A DNA stretch of 64,000 bases from an uncultured Olsenella sp. (GTDB taxonomy: Bacteria > Actinomycetota > Coriobacteriia > Coriobacteriales > Atopobiaceae). This document shows, piece by piece, positions 8,122-16,612 of the stretch (positions within the stretch are counted from its first letter, which is position 1; each line of letters starts with the position of its first letter). Where the stretch lies: assembly GCA_900548775.1 (NCBI GenBank), contig URLM01000004.1, positions 1 through 64,000 of the forward strand, given 5' to 3'. Position numbers and translations under genes: made by a program. The notes under the pieces are model-generated. The model saw only the letters and a program-made list of their open reading frames with translations. It had not been told where the DNA came from and searched no databases.

Positions 8122-9237
8122 CTATACGAAGTTCTGCCCCAGCTGCGTGAGGTAGTACTTCTGACCGATCTTCTTCAGGACGCCCATCTGGACCATGTTC
8201 GCAAGCTCGCGTGACCACGTGGGCGCCGACCTGCCGTAGGACCGCACAAGCTCGGTGGGACCGACCATCTCGTGCGCGGAGAGGTACTCGAGGATCGCCT
8301 GTGCGCGGTCTGACAGGTTGATTCGGCCGAGTTCGGCAGTCCATGCTGCCGGCTGCTGCTCTGGGACAGGCGCGGACATGGGTGTTGAGGCGGGCCCCGT
8401 CGGCGGGGCCGGCGTTGCCATCTGCTGCTGGTAGGGACCCTGCTGATAGCCCTGCTGCGGGTAGTATCCCTGCTGTGCCTGGTTTGGCGCCGGTTGGAGG
8501 TACGGTTGGTAGCCTGGCATGTAGGGTTGCTGGTAGGCCGACGGCATCCGCTGCGTGGGATATGGGACTTGTCCGGGAACCTGCCCATATGGCTGCGGCA
8601 TTGGGGCCTGCGCCGGCTGCATCGGTTGCGCCGCTGGCTTGCCTGGTGCCGCGCATCTCTCGGCATCCTCTTTTGGCCTGGTGGAGATGGTTACTACCGT
8701 TCCACCGGAGATGTTATCCTCTATGGTGAGGCTTCCGCCCTTGTCCGTCATGTACTGCTGCACGTATGGAAGGCCCGAACCTACTCCGCGAATGTAGTGC
8801 TTCATCTCCTCCGTCGCGGAGGTGGTGCCGTATTCCATCGCCAAGTCCTTCTCCTGGATTCCTGGCCCCTGGTCGGAGAAGCGCAGCGTGTTTCCGCCAT
8901 CCAGGATGGTTATGGTCGGTGCGATGAAGTACGCGTGGATGAAGTTCTCGACAATTTCCCTGATTACGGTGAAGGGTATGTTGCTTCCCTGCTCGTGCGC
9001 GAGTCGGTTGACGGTCGCGGTGATCTCCTCGAGGTAGCTTCGGATGTCCTTGGGTTCGATGACCACCACGCGCGGCGCCGCGGCCGCGTCGTCATAGATG
9101 GCTATGCGCGCGGGATAGCGGACGCCACCAAGGTCTCCCGATGCCTGACCAGCAGCATCTGAAGACCCTTGGGTGCCCTGCTCGCCCCCTTCGGGCTGGG
9201 GCGTGTTGTCGACAAATGGGTAGAACGCGTGGTCCAT
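8122..9237 (-). CDS. GHKL-type ATP-binding protein with Gln/Pro/Tyr-rich linker and C-terminal winged helix, function unknown
   Basis: The product has 371 residues. Residues about 50-195 form a histidine-kinase-like ATPase domain: the N-box is IREIVENFIHA, the G1 box FSDQGPGI and the G2 box RGVGSGLPYV. No phosphorylatable-His dimerisation domain precedes it. Residues about 195-305 are low in complexity and rich in Gln, Pro, Tyr, Ala and Met. The last 65 residues look like a winged helix (DRAQAILEYLSAHEMVGPTELVRSYG). The gene lies head to tail upstream of dnaA, between dnaA and rpmH, where most bacteria have no gene. It could be an anti-sigma-like kinase or an ATP-dependent DNA-binding regulator acting at the origin. 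No function is assigned. Confidence 0.75.
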   Translation of the reverse strand: MDHAFYPFVDNTPQPEGGEQGTQGSSDAAGQASGDLGGVRYPARIAIYDDAAAAPRVVVIEPKDIRSYLEEITATVNRLAHEQGSNIPFTVIREIVENFIHAYFIAPTITILDGGNTLRFSDQGPGIQEKDLAMEYGTTSATEEMKHYIRGVGSGLPYVQQYMTDKGGSLTIEDNISGGTVVTISTRPKEDAERCAAPGKPAAQPMQPAQAPMPQPYGQVPGQVPYPTQRMPSAYQQPYMPGYQPYLQPAPNQAQQGYYPQQGYQQGPYQQQMATPAPPTGPASTPMSAPVPEQQPAAWTAELGRINLSDRAQAILEYLSAHEMVGPTELVRSYGRSAPTWSRELANMVQMGVLKKIGQKYYLTQLGQNFV

Positions 9238-9550
9238 CCCGCTTTACCTCTTAATTCTTTCACCAGCTTTGACTTTTTAACCTCGTTTGAACCTTGGATG
9301 AAAACTTTCACTCGGATTTCTATGTGAACGAAAGTTTTCAACAACGGATGAAACTTGGTTGATAACTGGGTCTAAACGTGAAATACCGGCTGGAAAATCA
9401 TAGCATCAGGAAGAAAGTTGTCATGGTAGTGAGAAGTTCTTTTCGTTCAACGAAAGATTTCTTGCAAGACCAGGCGCGTAGTTTCCAGTGATTCTGATGC
9501 GACAGCGGTGCGTCCCTGTACAAGAATCCGTGCAGTTATTCTGCTTTAAA
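9238..9550. promoter_or_regulatory. AT-richer intergenic region with DnaA-box-like site and palindromes
   Basis: This region separates two divergent transcription units. It contains TTTTCAACA at 9335-9343, which matches the box type upstream of dnaA. It also has related words in both orientations (GAAAACTTTC near 9300 and GAAAGTTTTC at 9330-9339, GGATGAAA twice). A perfect inverted repeat TTTCGTT-C-AACGAAA lies at 9441-9455. No gene is seen. It could carry a distal part of the origin or operators for the leftward gene. Confidence 0.4.
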
Positions 9551-9580
9551 TTGACATATTGGCTGAGAGACCCTTACAAT
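9551..9580 (+). promoter_or_regulatory. Promoter of the rpmH operon
   Basis: TTGACA at 9551-9556 and TACAAT at 9575-9580 are separated by 18 bases. This is a near-consensus housekeeping sigma promoter about 50 bases upstream of rpmH. It faces right, away from the leftward dnaA side. Confidence 0.75.
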
Positions 9581-9629
9581 CTTTGGGCTCAGGACTCAAG
9601 ACATCAAACCCGTATGGGAGGAATACACC

Positions 9630-9764
9630 ATGAAGCGTACGTATCAGCCCAACAAGCGTAAGCGCGCCAAGACCCACGGCTTCCGTGCCCGCATGGCCAC
9701 CAAGGGCGGCCGCAAGGTTCTCGCCCGTCGTCGTGCCAAGGGCCGCAAGCAGCTCACTGTCTAG
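9630..9764 (+). CDS. rpmH: 50S ribosomal protein L34
   Basis: This 44-residue, very basic protein is a component of the large ribosomal subunit. The start MKRTYQPNKRKRAKTHGF and the middle RMATKGGRKVLARRR are diagnostic of L34. The ATG at 9630 follows GGGAGGAA at a good distance. It opens the conserved rpmH-rnpA-yidD-yidC-jag cluster and is followed 11 bases later by rnpA. Confidence 0.97.
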   Translation: MKRTYQPNKRKRAKTHGFRARMATKGGRKVLARRRAKGRKQLTV

Positions 9765-9775
9765 CAGGTCATCAC

Positions 9776-10105
9776 ATGGAGACCATCAAATCGCGTGTCG
9801 AATTTGAGAGGGTCTTCTCGCGCGGAAAGCGCTACAACGACGCGTTACTGCGCATTCGAGTGGTGCCAACAAGCGAAGGCGACCTGGCTAAGGTCGCCTT
9901 CGTTGCGCCAAAAAGGCTTGGGAACGCCGTTTACAGAAACAGGTGCAAGCGCGTCCTGCGTGAGGCAGCACGCGCTTGTTCGCTACCGCGTGACGGCTAC
10001 GACGTAATCCTCTTCTCGACCGACAAGACCCACGACAGCTCTCCCGAGCGCGTGGCGACGTCTCTTGAGAGGTTGCTCGAGAGGGCCGGTGTGGTGCGTG
10101 GCTGA
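9776..10105 (+). CDS. rnpA: Ribonuclease P protein component
   Basis: This is the protein subunit of RNase P, which helps the catalytic RNA remove 5' leaders from precursor tRNAs. The 109-residue basic protein carries the family signature around NRCKRVLREAAR (residues about 55-66) and the N-terminal SRVEFERVFSRGKR. The ATG at 9776 lies 11 bases after rpmH. The 3' end overlaps the start of yidD by 8 bases. Confidence 0.95.
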   Translation: METIKSRVEFERVFSRGKRYNDALLRIRVVPTSEGDLAKVAFVAPKRLGNAVYRNRCKRVLREAARACSLPRDGYDVILFSTDKTHDSSPERVATSLERLLERAGVVRG

Positions 10106-10334
10106 GTCCAAGGGGGAGACTGCGCTTTCGCGTGCAGCTACGGGAGCCATCCGGTTCTATCAGCGGCACATCTCGCCCTTGTTCCTCCCGCACTGCATCT
10201 ATACGCCCACCTGCTCGGAGTACGCCCGCCAGGCTATCGCAAAGTACGGTCTGGCGAAGGGTGGGTGGCTTGCCGTGAAGCGCGTCCTGCGGTGTCATCC
10301 CTTCCACGCCGGTGGATACGACCCCGTTCCCTAG
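10098..10334 (+). CDS. yidD: Membrane protein insertion efficiency factor YidD
   Basis: This small protein of 78 residues is thought to assist YidC-dependent membrane insertion. Typical motifs are RFYQRHISPLF, CIYTPTCSEYARQAI and RCHPFHAGGYDPVP. The GTG start at 10098 overlaps the rnpA stop by 8 bases and removes an upstream stretch that does not look like the family. It sits between rnpA and yidC as in most bacteria. Confidence 0.93.
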   Translation: MAESKGETALSRAATGAIRFYQRHISPLFLPHCIYTPTCSEYARQAIAKYGLAKGGWLAVKRVLRCHPFHAGGYDPVP

Positions 10335-10361
10335 TCTGTTGGGAACACTCACGGAGGAACC

Positions 10362-11126
10362 ATGTGGGATTGGATTATTAACTTCTTTGCCGCCGTGCTC
10401 GCGGGCATCGAGGGATTCTGCGGGGACTGGGGCCTCGCGATCATCATCCTGACCGTCATCATCCGCATACTCATCATGCCGCTGATGAACAAGCAGGTCG
10501 AGTCGTCCGCGCGCATGCAGGCGGCCCAGCCGAAGATTCAGGAGCTGCAGGCAAAGTACGCGGACAACCCCGAGCGCCAGGCTCAGGAGATGCAGAAGCT
10601 CTACTCTGACATCCACTTCAACCCCGTCATGGGATGCCTGCCCGTGCTTCTTCAGATGCCTGTCTTCTTCGCACTCTTTACCGTCGCGCGCGATCGCATT
10701 CCTACCGACGCGAGCTTCTACAACGTGATTCCCTCCCTTGGTGGATCCGCGAGCAGCATGCTCAGCTCCGATGGCTTTGGTGGCGCCTTCATCTACATTT
10801 TCTTCGTCGTGCTCTTTGGCGTGCTGACCTTCCTCCAGATGGCCATCAACTCCGGGCAGGTCTCCGAGGACCAGCGCAAGCAGCAGCTCGGCATGGGTGC
10901 CGTCATGGCCGTCATGATGGCCTGGTTTGGATGGAGCATTCCCGCAGGCGTGGTTCTCTACTACAACGCGTCTGCGCTGTGGGGAATCGTCCAGCAGTAC
11001 TTTGTCACCCGTAAGGTCATGGAGAAGGCAAAGGCCGAGGCCGAGCAGAGCATGCAGGGTCAGGCGGCCGTCTCGGTTGACGTGGTGCGCAAGGAGAAGA
11101 AGCCCCGTCCCCACAAGAAGAACTAG
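10362..11126 (+). CDS. yidC: Membrane protein insertase YidC/Oxa1
   Basis: This insertase integrates and folds inner-membrane proteins, alone or with SecYEG. The 254-residue product is the short Gram-positive/Oxa1 type. It has hydrophobic segments near residues 20-40, 85-105, 135-165 and 180-215, the cytosolic loop PKIQELQAKYADNPERQAQEMQ, and a basic tail ending KKPRPHKKN. The hydrophilic-groove arginine appears in VIIRILIMPLMNKQ. There is no lipobox at the N terminus. ATG at 10362 with GGAGGA upstream. Confidence 0.95.
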   Translation: MWDWIINFFAAVLAGIEGFCGDWGLAIIILTVIIRILIMPLMNKQVESSARMQAAQPKIQELQAKYADNPERQAQEMQKLYSDIHFNPVMGCLPVLLQMPVFFALFTVARDRIPTDASFYNVIPSLGGSASSMLSSDGFGGAFIYIFFVVLFGVLTFLQMAINSGQVSEDQRKQQLGMGAVMAVMMAWFGWSIPAGVVLYYNASALWGIVQQYFVTRKVMEKAKAEAEQSMQGQAAVSVDVVRKEKKPRPHKKN

Positions 11127-11223
11127 ATTGCTTGTTATCCGATTTTAATTAGATTTTAGCATTAATTATTTATAGGTTTGAATATTATGTTGTCTATATA
11201 CCTACCTTTTTAGGAGGTCTGTG

Positions 11224-11829
11224 ATGGAGGAAGGAATCCTCGACGAGGCCGTCGAGACTGACGAGGCCGTCTTGTCGGATAGTCTCGATGCCCAGTCTGA
11301 CTCGGTAGACGAGTTTGCTTCGATTCGAGAGCACTATGAGGCCGGCATCGAGCTTACCGATGAGGAGACCGATCGCATCGCAGATGTAGCGGTCGAGTAT
11401 CTTCGTGGTGTCCTCAATCTGTTTGGCGAGACCCACTCCTCCATCGACGAGTACGATGGCAAGGAGGGCGAGCTCATACTTGATGTGAGTGGTGGTAATC
11501 TCGCCGTTCTTATCGGCCGTCATGGACGTACGCTCGAGGCGCTTCAAACTGTCATCACGACTCTCTTGAGCAGTCGTCTCAAGTTCTACTATCCCATTGT
11601 TGTTGACATTGAGAGCTATCGTAGTCGCGCCAAGAAGAAGATTGAGCAGATGGCTCTCAATGCTGCTTCGCGTGCAAAGAGCCATGGTTCGAGTGTCAAG
11701 CTTGCACCCATGAATGCTTACGACCGTAGGTTGGTTCACCTTGCGTTGAGGGGTGACGCCGAGGTGACCACGCATTCTGAGGGCGAGGACCCTGACAGGT
11801 ACGTTGTGGTAACGCCTGTTAAGCTCTAA
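11224..11829 (+). CDS. jag: KH-R3H RNA-binding protein (Jag/KhpB family)
   Basis: KhpB proteins are RNA-binding regulators linked to cell elongation and division, usually encoded next to yidC. The 201-residue product has an acidic N-terminal region (residues 1-60), a KH domain with LIGRHGRTLEALQ near residue 95, and a C-terminal R3H domain with MNAYDRRLVHLAL and TTHSEGEDPDRYVVVTP. The Jag-N domain of longer homologues is missing. The AGGAGG at 11212-11217 favours the ATG at 11224 over the GTG three bases earlier. A strong terminator follows. An AT-rich stretch of about 100 bases separates it from yidC. Confidence 0.93.
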   Translation: MEEGILDEAVETDEAVLSDSLDAQSDSVDEFASIREHYEAGIELTDEETDRIADVAVEYLRGVLNLFGETHSSIDEYDGKEGELILDVSGGNLAVLIGRHGRTLEALQTVITTLLSSRLKFYYPIVVDIESYRSRAKKKIEQMALNAASRAKSHGSSVKLAPMNAYDRRLVHLALRGDAEVTTHSEGEDPDRYVVVTPVKL

Positions 11830-11864
11830 TTGATGTCTTAGACTCTCACATGCGATAGAGTTTA

Positions 11865-11893
11865 GGAGGGTAGCAGCCGCTACCCTCCTTTTT
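11865..11893 (+). terminator. Rho-independent terminator after jag
   Basis: A 10-bp perfect stem (GGAGGGTAGC / GCTACCCTCC) with a 4-base loop is followed by TTTTT. It lies 35 bases after the jag stop and ends the rpmH operon. Confidence 0.92.
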
Positions 11894-11973
11894 CGTGCCA
11901 ATTCTTCACTGCTCAAGAGTTTTTGGCAGTGACAATTTGTGCTTCTTGATTGACTCTTCATTAGGAGACTAGT

Positions 11974-12726
11974 ATGACTTCCAGTACCGTCAGTGACCTC
12001 AGTTCTGAGCTGACAGATCTACTCAACGCATGTGATGATTACTCATCCTTTGATTTGAACGCTGAAGACATTGCTCTGCTTGTTCAGCATCTTGAGCTTG
12101 TCATTGAAAAGAATGCTGTCTTGAATCTTACGAGGATTACTGATGAGCATGAGGCTTTGATCCTCCACATCCTTGATTCTCTTCTCTTTATTGCCCATGA
12201 TCCAAAGTTGCTCAGTGCAAGTACGTCACTTCTCGACATTGGTACTGGCGCAGGGTTCCCTGGGATCCCCTTAACCATTGTCAGTGGCTGCAGGGCAACT
12301 CTTGTCGATTCTGTTGGTAAGAAGGTGCGAGCAGTTCAGGAGTTTACTGAGCAACTTAGTATCTCTGACAGAGTGTCTTGTTTGCATGCTAGGGCAGAAG
12401 AAGTGCCCGACCTCTGTCCTCATCGCTTTGACGTTGTTACGGCTCGAGCTGTAGCCCAAACGAATGTTCTCATTGAGTATGCCACCCCTTGTCTGAGAAG
12501 AAACGGCTTCCTTATTGTTGGTAAGGGCAACCCAACCGGTGAAGAGCTTGAGACAGCTAATTCTGCAGCACAGATTTGTGGACTCGTGAGGACGAATATG
12601 TTTGAATACGAGCTACCGCGAGAACTGGGTCATAGATCTATTCTCGTCTATAAGAAGGTCGGTAATCCTCGAATCAAACTGCCACGTCAGAACGGCATGG
12701 CGAAGAAGATGCCTTTGGGGCTGTAG
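11974..12726 (+). CDS. rsmG: 16S rRNA (guanine-N7) methyltransferase RsmG
   Basis: RsmG (GidB) methylates G527 of 16S rRNA using S-adenosylmethionine; loss gives low-level streptomycin resistance in other bacteria. The 250-residue product has KNAVLNLTRI, the SAM motif LLDIGTGAGFPGIPL at about residues 87-101, and FDVVTARAVA. ATG at 11974 with AGGAG upstream. Base composition here is clearly more AT-rich than in the dnaA or yidC blocks. It has its own upstream terminator and downstream hairpin, so it is probably a single-gene unit. Confidence 0.95.
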   Translation: MTSSTVSDLSSELTDLLNACDDYSSFDLNAEDIALLVQHLELVIEKNAVLNLTRITDEHEALILHILDSLLFIAHDPKLLSASTSLLDIGTGAGFPGIPLTIVSGCRATLVDSVGKKVRAVQEFTEQLSISDRVSCLHARAEEVPDLCPHRFDVVTARAVAQTNVLIEYATPCLRRNGFLIVGKGNPTGEELETANSAAQICGLVRTNMFEYELPRELGHRSILVYKKVGNPRIKLPRQNGMAKKMPLGL

Positions 12727-12776
12727 TCACCTTCAAGCCTTAAGCCTATTCTTTTCTAATTATCTATTTGCGACTA

Positions 12777-12815
12777 CCGTCTGAGAGTTGATATGTGACG
12801 CTCTCAGGCGGTTTT
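12777..12815 (+). terminator. Rho-independent terminator after rsmG
   Basis: The stem CCGTCTGAGAG / CTCTCAGGCGG (one G-T pair) encloses a 13-base loop and is followed by TTTT. It lies 50 bases after the rsmG stop. Confidence 0.8.
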
Positions 12816-12886
12816 ATTTGTCTATGCTGCAATATAGTTGTTGTGCTTCTGTTTAGAGCGCTCATTATCAAGTGGTCTGCCAGTCG

Positions 12887-13362
12887 TGTTTCACGTGAAA
12901 CTTCTTTGTGGATTGTATTGTCATATTCGAGCTAAATATGCAGCTGTGTCTCTCAGGACAAATGCTATCTTTCAATATTCTCTGGCGGTTTGCTATTGCG
13001 CACCCTTGTGAATCTTATCGAAAGTGAATAATGGAAATGCATCTATCATAATTTTTCAATTTGAGTCAGTGGGTTTACTTCAAAGTGCGAGTTTCATGTG
13101 AAACATGGTGCATTTAGATTAGTAAGCATAAATAGAATCTGCTGTTTCACGTGAAACAGGCGGGATGCTGAATACAGAGATTTATATTGAATGTTTCACA
13201 TGAAACTTGATAAGCAGACTCATTATGAGGTGAATTCATCGAGACGAAGTTGCTAAACAGAAGGTAAAGCAGATACATACGTTTCACGTGAAACAATAAA
13301 GCACAGAGAATAGTCCAGAAATAGCTCAATTGAATAGAATTCTCGGTGTTCCACGTGAAACA
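12887..13362. other. Cluster of six parS centromere sites upstream of parA
   Basis: Six 16-bp palindromes match or nearly match the ParB-binding consensus TGTTTCACGTGAAACA. They lie at 12887-12902, 13090-13105 (centre CATG), 13143-13158 (perfect), 13192-13207 (centre CATG), 13280-13295 and 13347-13362 (one T to C change). The stretch from 12816 to 13438 is otherwise AT-rich and holds no convincing gene. ParB loads at parS and spreads, organising the origin for segregation and SMC loading. Confidence 0.95.
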
Positions 13363-13438
13363 ATACTCTATGATTGAGCCACCAGGTTGGTGAGTAAACG
13401 AACATTAGACGAATTTAGCTCGGCAATTGGGGGTATTC

Positions 13439-14239
13439 GTGGGATATCTGGATATAAAGCGTGGATTCACAAATAGGGATCCAAAGGTTCTCGCAATAAT
13501 TAACCAAAAGGGCGGAGTTGGAAAGTCGACTACGGCAATTAATCTATCTGCGGCACTTGGAGAAGCAAAGAAGAAAGTGCTCGTGATTGACCTTGACCCT
13601 CAGGGAAATACGACAAGTGGCTATGGAATCGAAAAAGAAGACCTTGAGCACGATATGTATGATGTTCTACTCCAGGACTTCCCAATAGAAGATGTCATTG
13701 TAGATACTGTCGAAGAAAGAGTGTTTGTAGCACCAGCAACAATTCAACTTGCAGGTGCAGAAATCGAACTCGTATCAGCAATGGCACGCGAAAGCATCCT
13801 AAAGAGCGTTGTCGAGAAGATAAAGGGCGAATTTGACTATGTGTTCATCGACTGCCCACCATCACTGGGGCTTCTCACCATTAACGCTCTCGTAGCCTCT
13901 GACCAGCTATTGATTCCAATTCAGTGCGAGTACTACGCACTTGAAGGAGTTACAAAGCTCATTGAGTCGATGAGGATGGTAAAGAGCAGACTCAATCCTT
14001 CCCTTTCCATCTTTGGTGTCGTAATGACAATGTATGATACGCGAACGACGCTCTCGCACCAGGTTGTTGAGGAGTGCGAGAACTACTTTGGTCAACAGAT
14101 ATTCAAGACGTATATCCCAAGAAACGTCAAGATAGCTGAGGCGCCAAGCCATGGCTTGCCTGTGACCATGTATGCGCGAATGAGTAAGGGTGCTTCAGCA
14201 TATACAAAACTGGCAAAGGAAGTGATTCGTCGTGGCTAA
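13439..14239 (+). CDS. parA: Chromosome partitioning ATPase ParA (Soj)
   Basis: This deviant Walker-type ATPase drives origin segregation with ParB. Markers are KVLAIINQKGGVGKSTTAINL (P-loop), VLVIDLDPQGNTTSGYG, and DYVFIDCPPSLGLLTINAL. The length, about 266 residues, is typical. The start is uncertain: GTG at 13439 follows GGGGG at 5 bases, while a TTG 12 bases earlier lacks a ribosome site. The last codons overlap parB by 8 bases. The gene is less GC-rich than most of the window. Confidence 0.93.
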   Translation: MGYLDIKRGFTNRDPKVLAIINQKGGVGKSTTAINLSAALGEAKKKVLVIDLDPQGNTTSGYGIEKEDLEHDMYDVLLQDFPIEDVIVDTVEERVFVAPATIQLAGAEIELVSAMARESILKSVVEKIKGEFDYVFIDCPPSLGLLTINALVASDQLLIPIQCEYYALEGVTKLIESMRMVKSRLNPSLSIFGVVMTMYDTRTTLSHQVVEECENYFGQQIFKTYIPRNVKIAEAPSHGLPVTMYARMSKGASAYTKLAKEVIRRG

Positions 14240-15086
14240 GAAGAGTGGTCTTGGAAAAGGTCTTGAATCCCTTATGGGCGAGGCAAACGCTGAGGTGGGG
14301 TCTCCAGCAGCGGAATCGTCACTTCCGATCTCGAAGGTTAAGCCAAACAAAGGACAGCCTCGTAAGAACTTCAAGCCAGACGAGCTTGCTGAACTTGCAG
14401 ATTCAATAAAACAAAACGGAATTCTCCAGCCCATCATCGTAAGAAAGCAGGGAACGGCATACGAAATCGTGGCTGGAGAACGCAGGTACCAGGCTGCGAA
14501 GCTGGCTGGCCTCGATGAAGTTCCAGTTGTGATCAGAGACATCAGTGATGAGGACGTCTTTAAGCTGGCCTTGATTGAGAATCTCCAAAGGTCTGATCTA
14601 GATCCAATCGAAGAGGCGCAGGGGTACAAGCAACTCATTGACAAGAACGGGCTAACCCAGGAGGAGGTTGCCCGTCTCGTCTCGAAGTCTAGATCCTCTA
14701 TTACTAACACCCTAAGGCTCCTTGACCTGCCGAACGAAGTCCAAGACCTCATGAGCGAGGGCAAGCTGACTGCTGGACATGCGAGAGCAATACTCGCGGT
14801 TCCGTCTGAGGAAGGTCGAGTGCGGCTGGCGGAGAAGGTCGTGGCGCAGGGATTGTCGGTCAGGCAGACAGAAACACTCGCTCCACTGTTTTCTGACAAC
14901 AGTCAGGCGGAACCGGTGCGCAGGCAGCCGGTCCCCCAGACCTTTAAGCGCGCCGCACGTCAGATGAGGCTGGCGCTCGACACTAACGTCAAGGTAAAGA
15001 CGGTACGTGGACGCAACAAGGTGGAGATTGAATTCGAGGACGAAGAGGCTCTGGCCCACCTTGTCGACCTTCTCACCAGAGAATAG
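14232..15086 (+). CDS. parB: Chromosome partitioning protein ParB (Spo0J)
   Basis: ParB is the CTP-dependent clamp that binds parS and forms the partition complex. The 284-residue product begins MAKKSGLGKGLESLMG, has the CTPase motifs RKNFKPDELAELADSIK and VAGERRYQAAKLAG, then the helix-turn-helix region LTQEEVARLVSKSRSSITN, and a C-terminal dimerisation region. The GTG start at 14232 overlaps parA by 8 bases. Six parS sites lie 0.9-1.4 kb upstream. Confidence 0.95.
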   Translation: MAKKSGLGKGLESLMGEANAEVGSPAAESSLPISKVKPNKGQPRKNFKPDELAELADSIKQNGILQPIIVRKQGTAYEIVAGERRYQAAKLAGLDEVPVVIRDISDEDVFKLALIENLQRSDLDPIEEAQGYKQLIDKNGLTQEEVARLVSKSRSSITNTLRLLDLPNEVQDLMSEGKLTAGHARAILAVPSEEGRVRLAEKVVAQGLSVRQTETLAPLFSDNSQAEPVRRQPVPQTFKRAARQMRLALDTNVKVKTVRGRNKVEIEFEDEEALAHLVDLLTRE

Positions 15087-15094
15087 GAACAACC

Positions 15095-15340
15095 ATGAAG
15101 AAACTGATGGGATGCGTAGTTGTGACTGCCACGCTAGTAGGAGCTGGTTATCTGGTTTACAGGGAGGTACTCTCTGACGAAGCCAAGCAAAACATTGAGA
15201 AGATGGTCAATACCGTCAAGGTGTCCTATAAACGGATAAATGATGTAATCGCATCGGTGAGAGGCGACATTATGACGGACGATGGGCCTCTACCTAACGT
15301 TCAGGCAACCATGCAGCAGTGGAAAGATCTGGGGTATTAG
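15095..15340 (+). CDS. Small single-pass membrane protein, YtxH-like
   Basis: The 81-residue product has one N-terminal hydrophobic segment (residues about 5-23, CVVVTATLVGAGYLVYREV), then a charged helix with Lys/Asp/Glu. The layout resembles small YtxH-type membrane proteins, but no specific family is recognised. ATG at 15095 follows AGGAAC 8 bases after the parB stop, so it is probably cotranscribed with parAB. A long hairpin follows. Confidence 0.7.
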   Translation: MKKLMGCVVVTATLVGAGYLVYREVLSDEAKQNIEKMVNTVKVSYKRINDVIASVRGDIMTDDGPLPNVQATMQQWKDLGY

Positions 15341-15372
15341 ACCAAGGATACAAGAACAAATGTTCTATTATA

Positions 15373-15407
15373 AGGAGGGGAGCTGTCATTTGGACAGCTC
15401 CCCTCCT
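15373..15407. terminator. Long hairpin between convergent genes
   Basis: A 15-bp perfect stem (AGGAGGGGAGCTGTC / GACAGCTCCCCTCCT) with a 5-base loop lies between the end of the parAB unit and the end of rlmN. Neither side has a good T-tract, so it may act as a shared barrier rather than a classical terminator. Confidence 0.6.
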
Positions 15408-15444
15408 CTACACATAGCAGCGAAACTAAGGAACGAGAAGAAAC

Positions 15445-16503
15445 CTAGGCTTCTCTCATACGCTGACGTAGCTGCCCGCAGGCGGCGTCTATGTCTGCAC
15501 CACGGGAGTTCCTGATTGTTGCCTCTACGCCAACGGAAGCGAGGCGAGCGACGAACTCCTGTGCGCGCTCAGGGCTGGCAGGCTTGAACTTGGAGCCTGG
15601 CACCTCGTTGAGCTGGATGATGTTCACGTGTGCGAGCGTGCCGCGGCAGAAGTCGCACAGTGCGCCAAGCTCGTCCTCGTTGTCATTCACGCCCTGGATG
15701 AGAGCGTATTCGTAGGTAGGCCTTCGACCGGTCTTGTCAACGTACTCGCCCATCACGTCGTAGAGGTGAATGAGGGAGTACTTCTTGACGCCGGGCATGA
15801 GCATGTTGCGTGTGCTCTGGTTGGCCGAGTGGAGAGAGACGGCGAGCGTGAACTGTTCGGGCTCATTGGCAAAACGCTTGATCAGGGGAATCACGCCGCA
15901 GGTAGATACCGTGAGGTGGCGAGCGCCAATGCCTGCACCCTCAGGAGAGTTGAGGCGCCTGAGGGCAGCGAGGGTAGCGTCGTAGTTCATCATCGGCTCG
16001 CCCTGCCCCATCATCACCACGCTGGTGACGCGGGTGTTGAAGTCATCGCGAACGTGCATGACCTGCTCGTATATCTCGCCAGCGGTGAGAGAGCGCGTGA
16101 GACCCGAAGCACCCGTCGCGCAGAAGGCGCAACCCATTGCGCAGCCTGCCTGCGTGGAAACACACACGGCAAGGCGGTTCTTGGAAGGCATGCCAACGCA
16201 CTCAACGGCAACACCATCAGGGAAGCGGAGCAAGTACTTGCGGCTTCCGTCCTGCGAAACCTGGCGAGCGACCTCCTCGACTCCCCCGAGCGTCACATAC
16301 TCGGCGAGCTGGGCGCGAAGTGCCTTAGATAGGTTGGTCATCTGGTCAAGCGAGGTGACGTTCTTGACCCAGACCCAGTCCTCGACCTGCTTGGCGCGAA
16401 ACTTGGGCTGACCAAGCTCAGCGAGAAGAGCCTCGAGCTGTCCATGCGTGCAATTCCTGAGGTCGAGCTTCTCGGTGTGTGTATTGACGTCATCCGTCTG
16501 CAT
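15445..16503 (-). CDS. rlmN: Dual-specificity RNA methyltransferase RlmN
   Basis: This radical-SAM enzyme adds a C2-methyl group to A2503 of 23S rRNA and A37 of some tRNAs. The 352-residue product has the cluster motif CAMGCAFC, the catalytic cysteines in RLAVCVSTQAGC and at the C terminus in DIDAACGQLRQR, and MGQGEPMMNYD. ATG at 16503. It is transcribed towards the parAB unit and divergently from ddl. Confidence 0.95.
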   Translation of the reverse strand: MQTDDVNTHTEKLDLRNCTHGQLEALLAELGQPKFRAKQVEDWVWVKNVTSLDQMTNLSKALRAQLAEYVTLGGVEEVARQVSQDGSRKYLLRFPDGVAVECVGMPSKNRLAVCVSTQAGCAMGCAFCATGASGLTRSLTAGEIYEQVMHVRDDFNTRVTSVVMMGQGEPMMNYDATLAALRRLNSPEGAGIGARHLTVSTCGVIPLIKRFANEPEQFTLAVSLHSANQSTRNMLMPGVKKYSLIHLYDVMGEYVDKTGRRPTYEYALIQGVNDNEDELGALCDFCRGTLAHVNIIQLNEVPGSKFKPASPERAQEFVARLASVGVEATIRNSRGADIDAACGQLRQRMREA

Positions 16504-16612
16504 TTCTGGCCCCTTGCCCTAGTTGCTTGGCGTGGTGGAGTATCCTCTTTGGGTTACCGTCTCCGTGTTGGTTTGAGTCTACCGCACGGCGGAGAAATGC
16601 GAGGGAGAGCAC

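Noticed and set aside
6125..9629. Standard TTATCCACA DnaA boxes
   Set aside because: None found by eye on either strand in the three gaps around dnaA.
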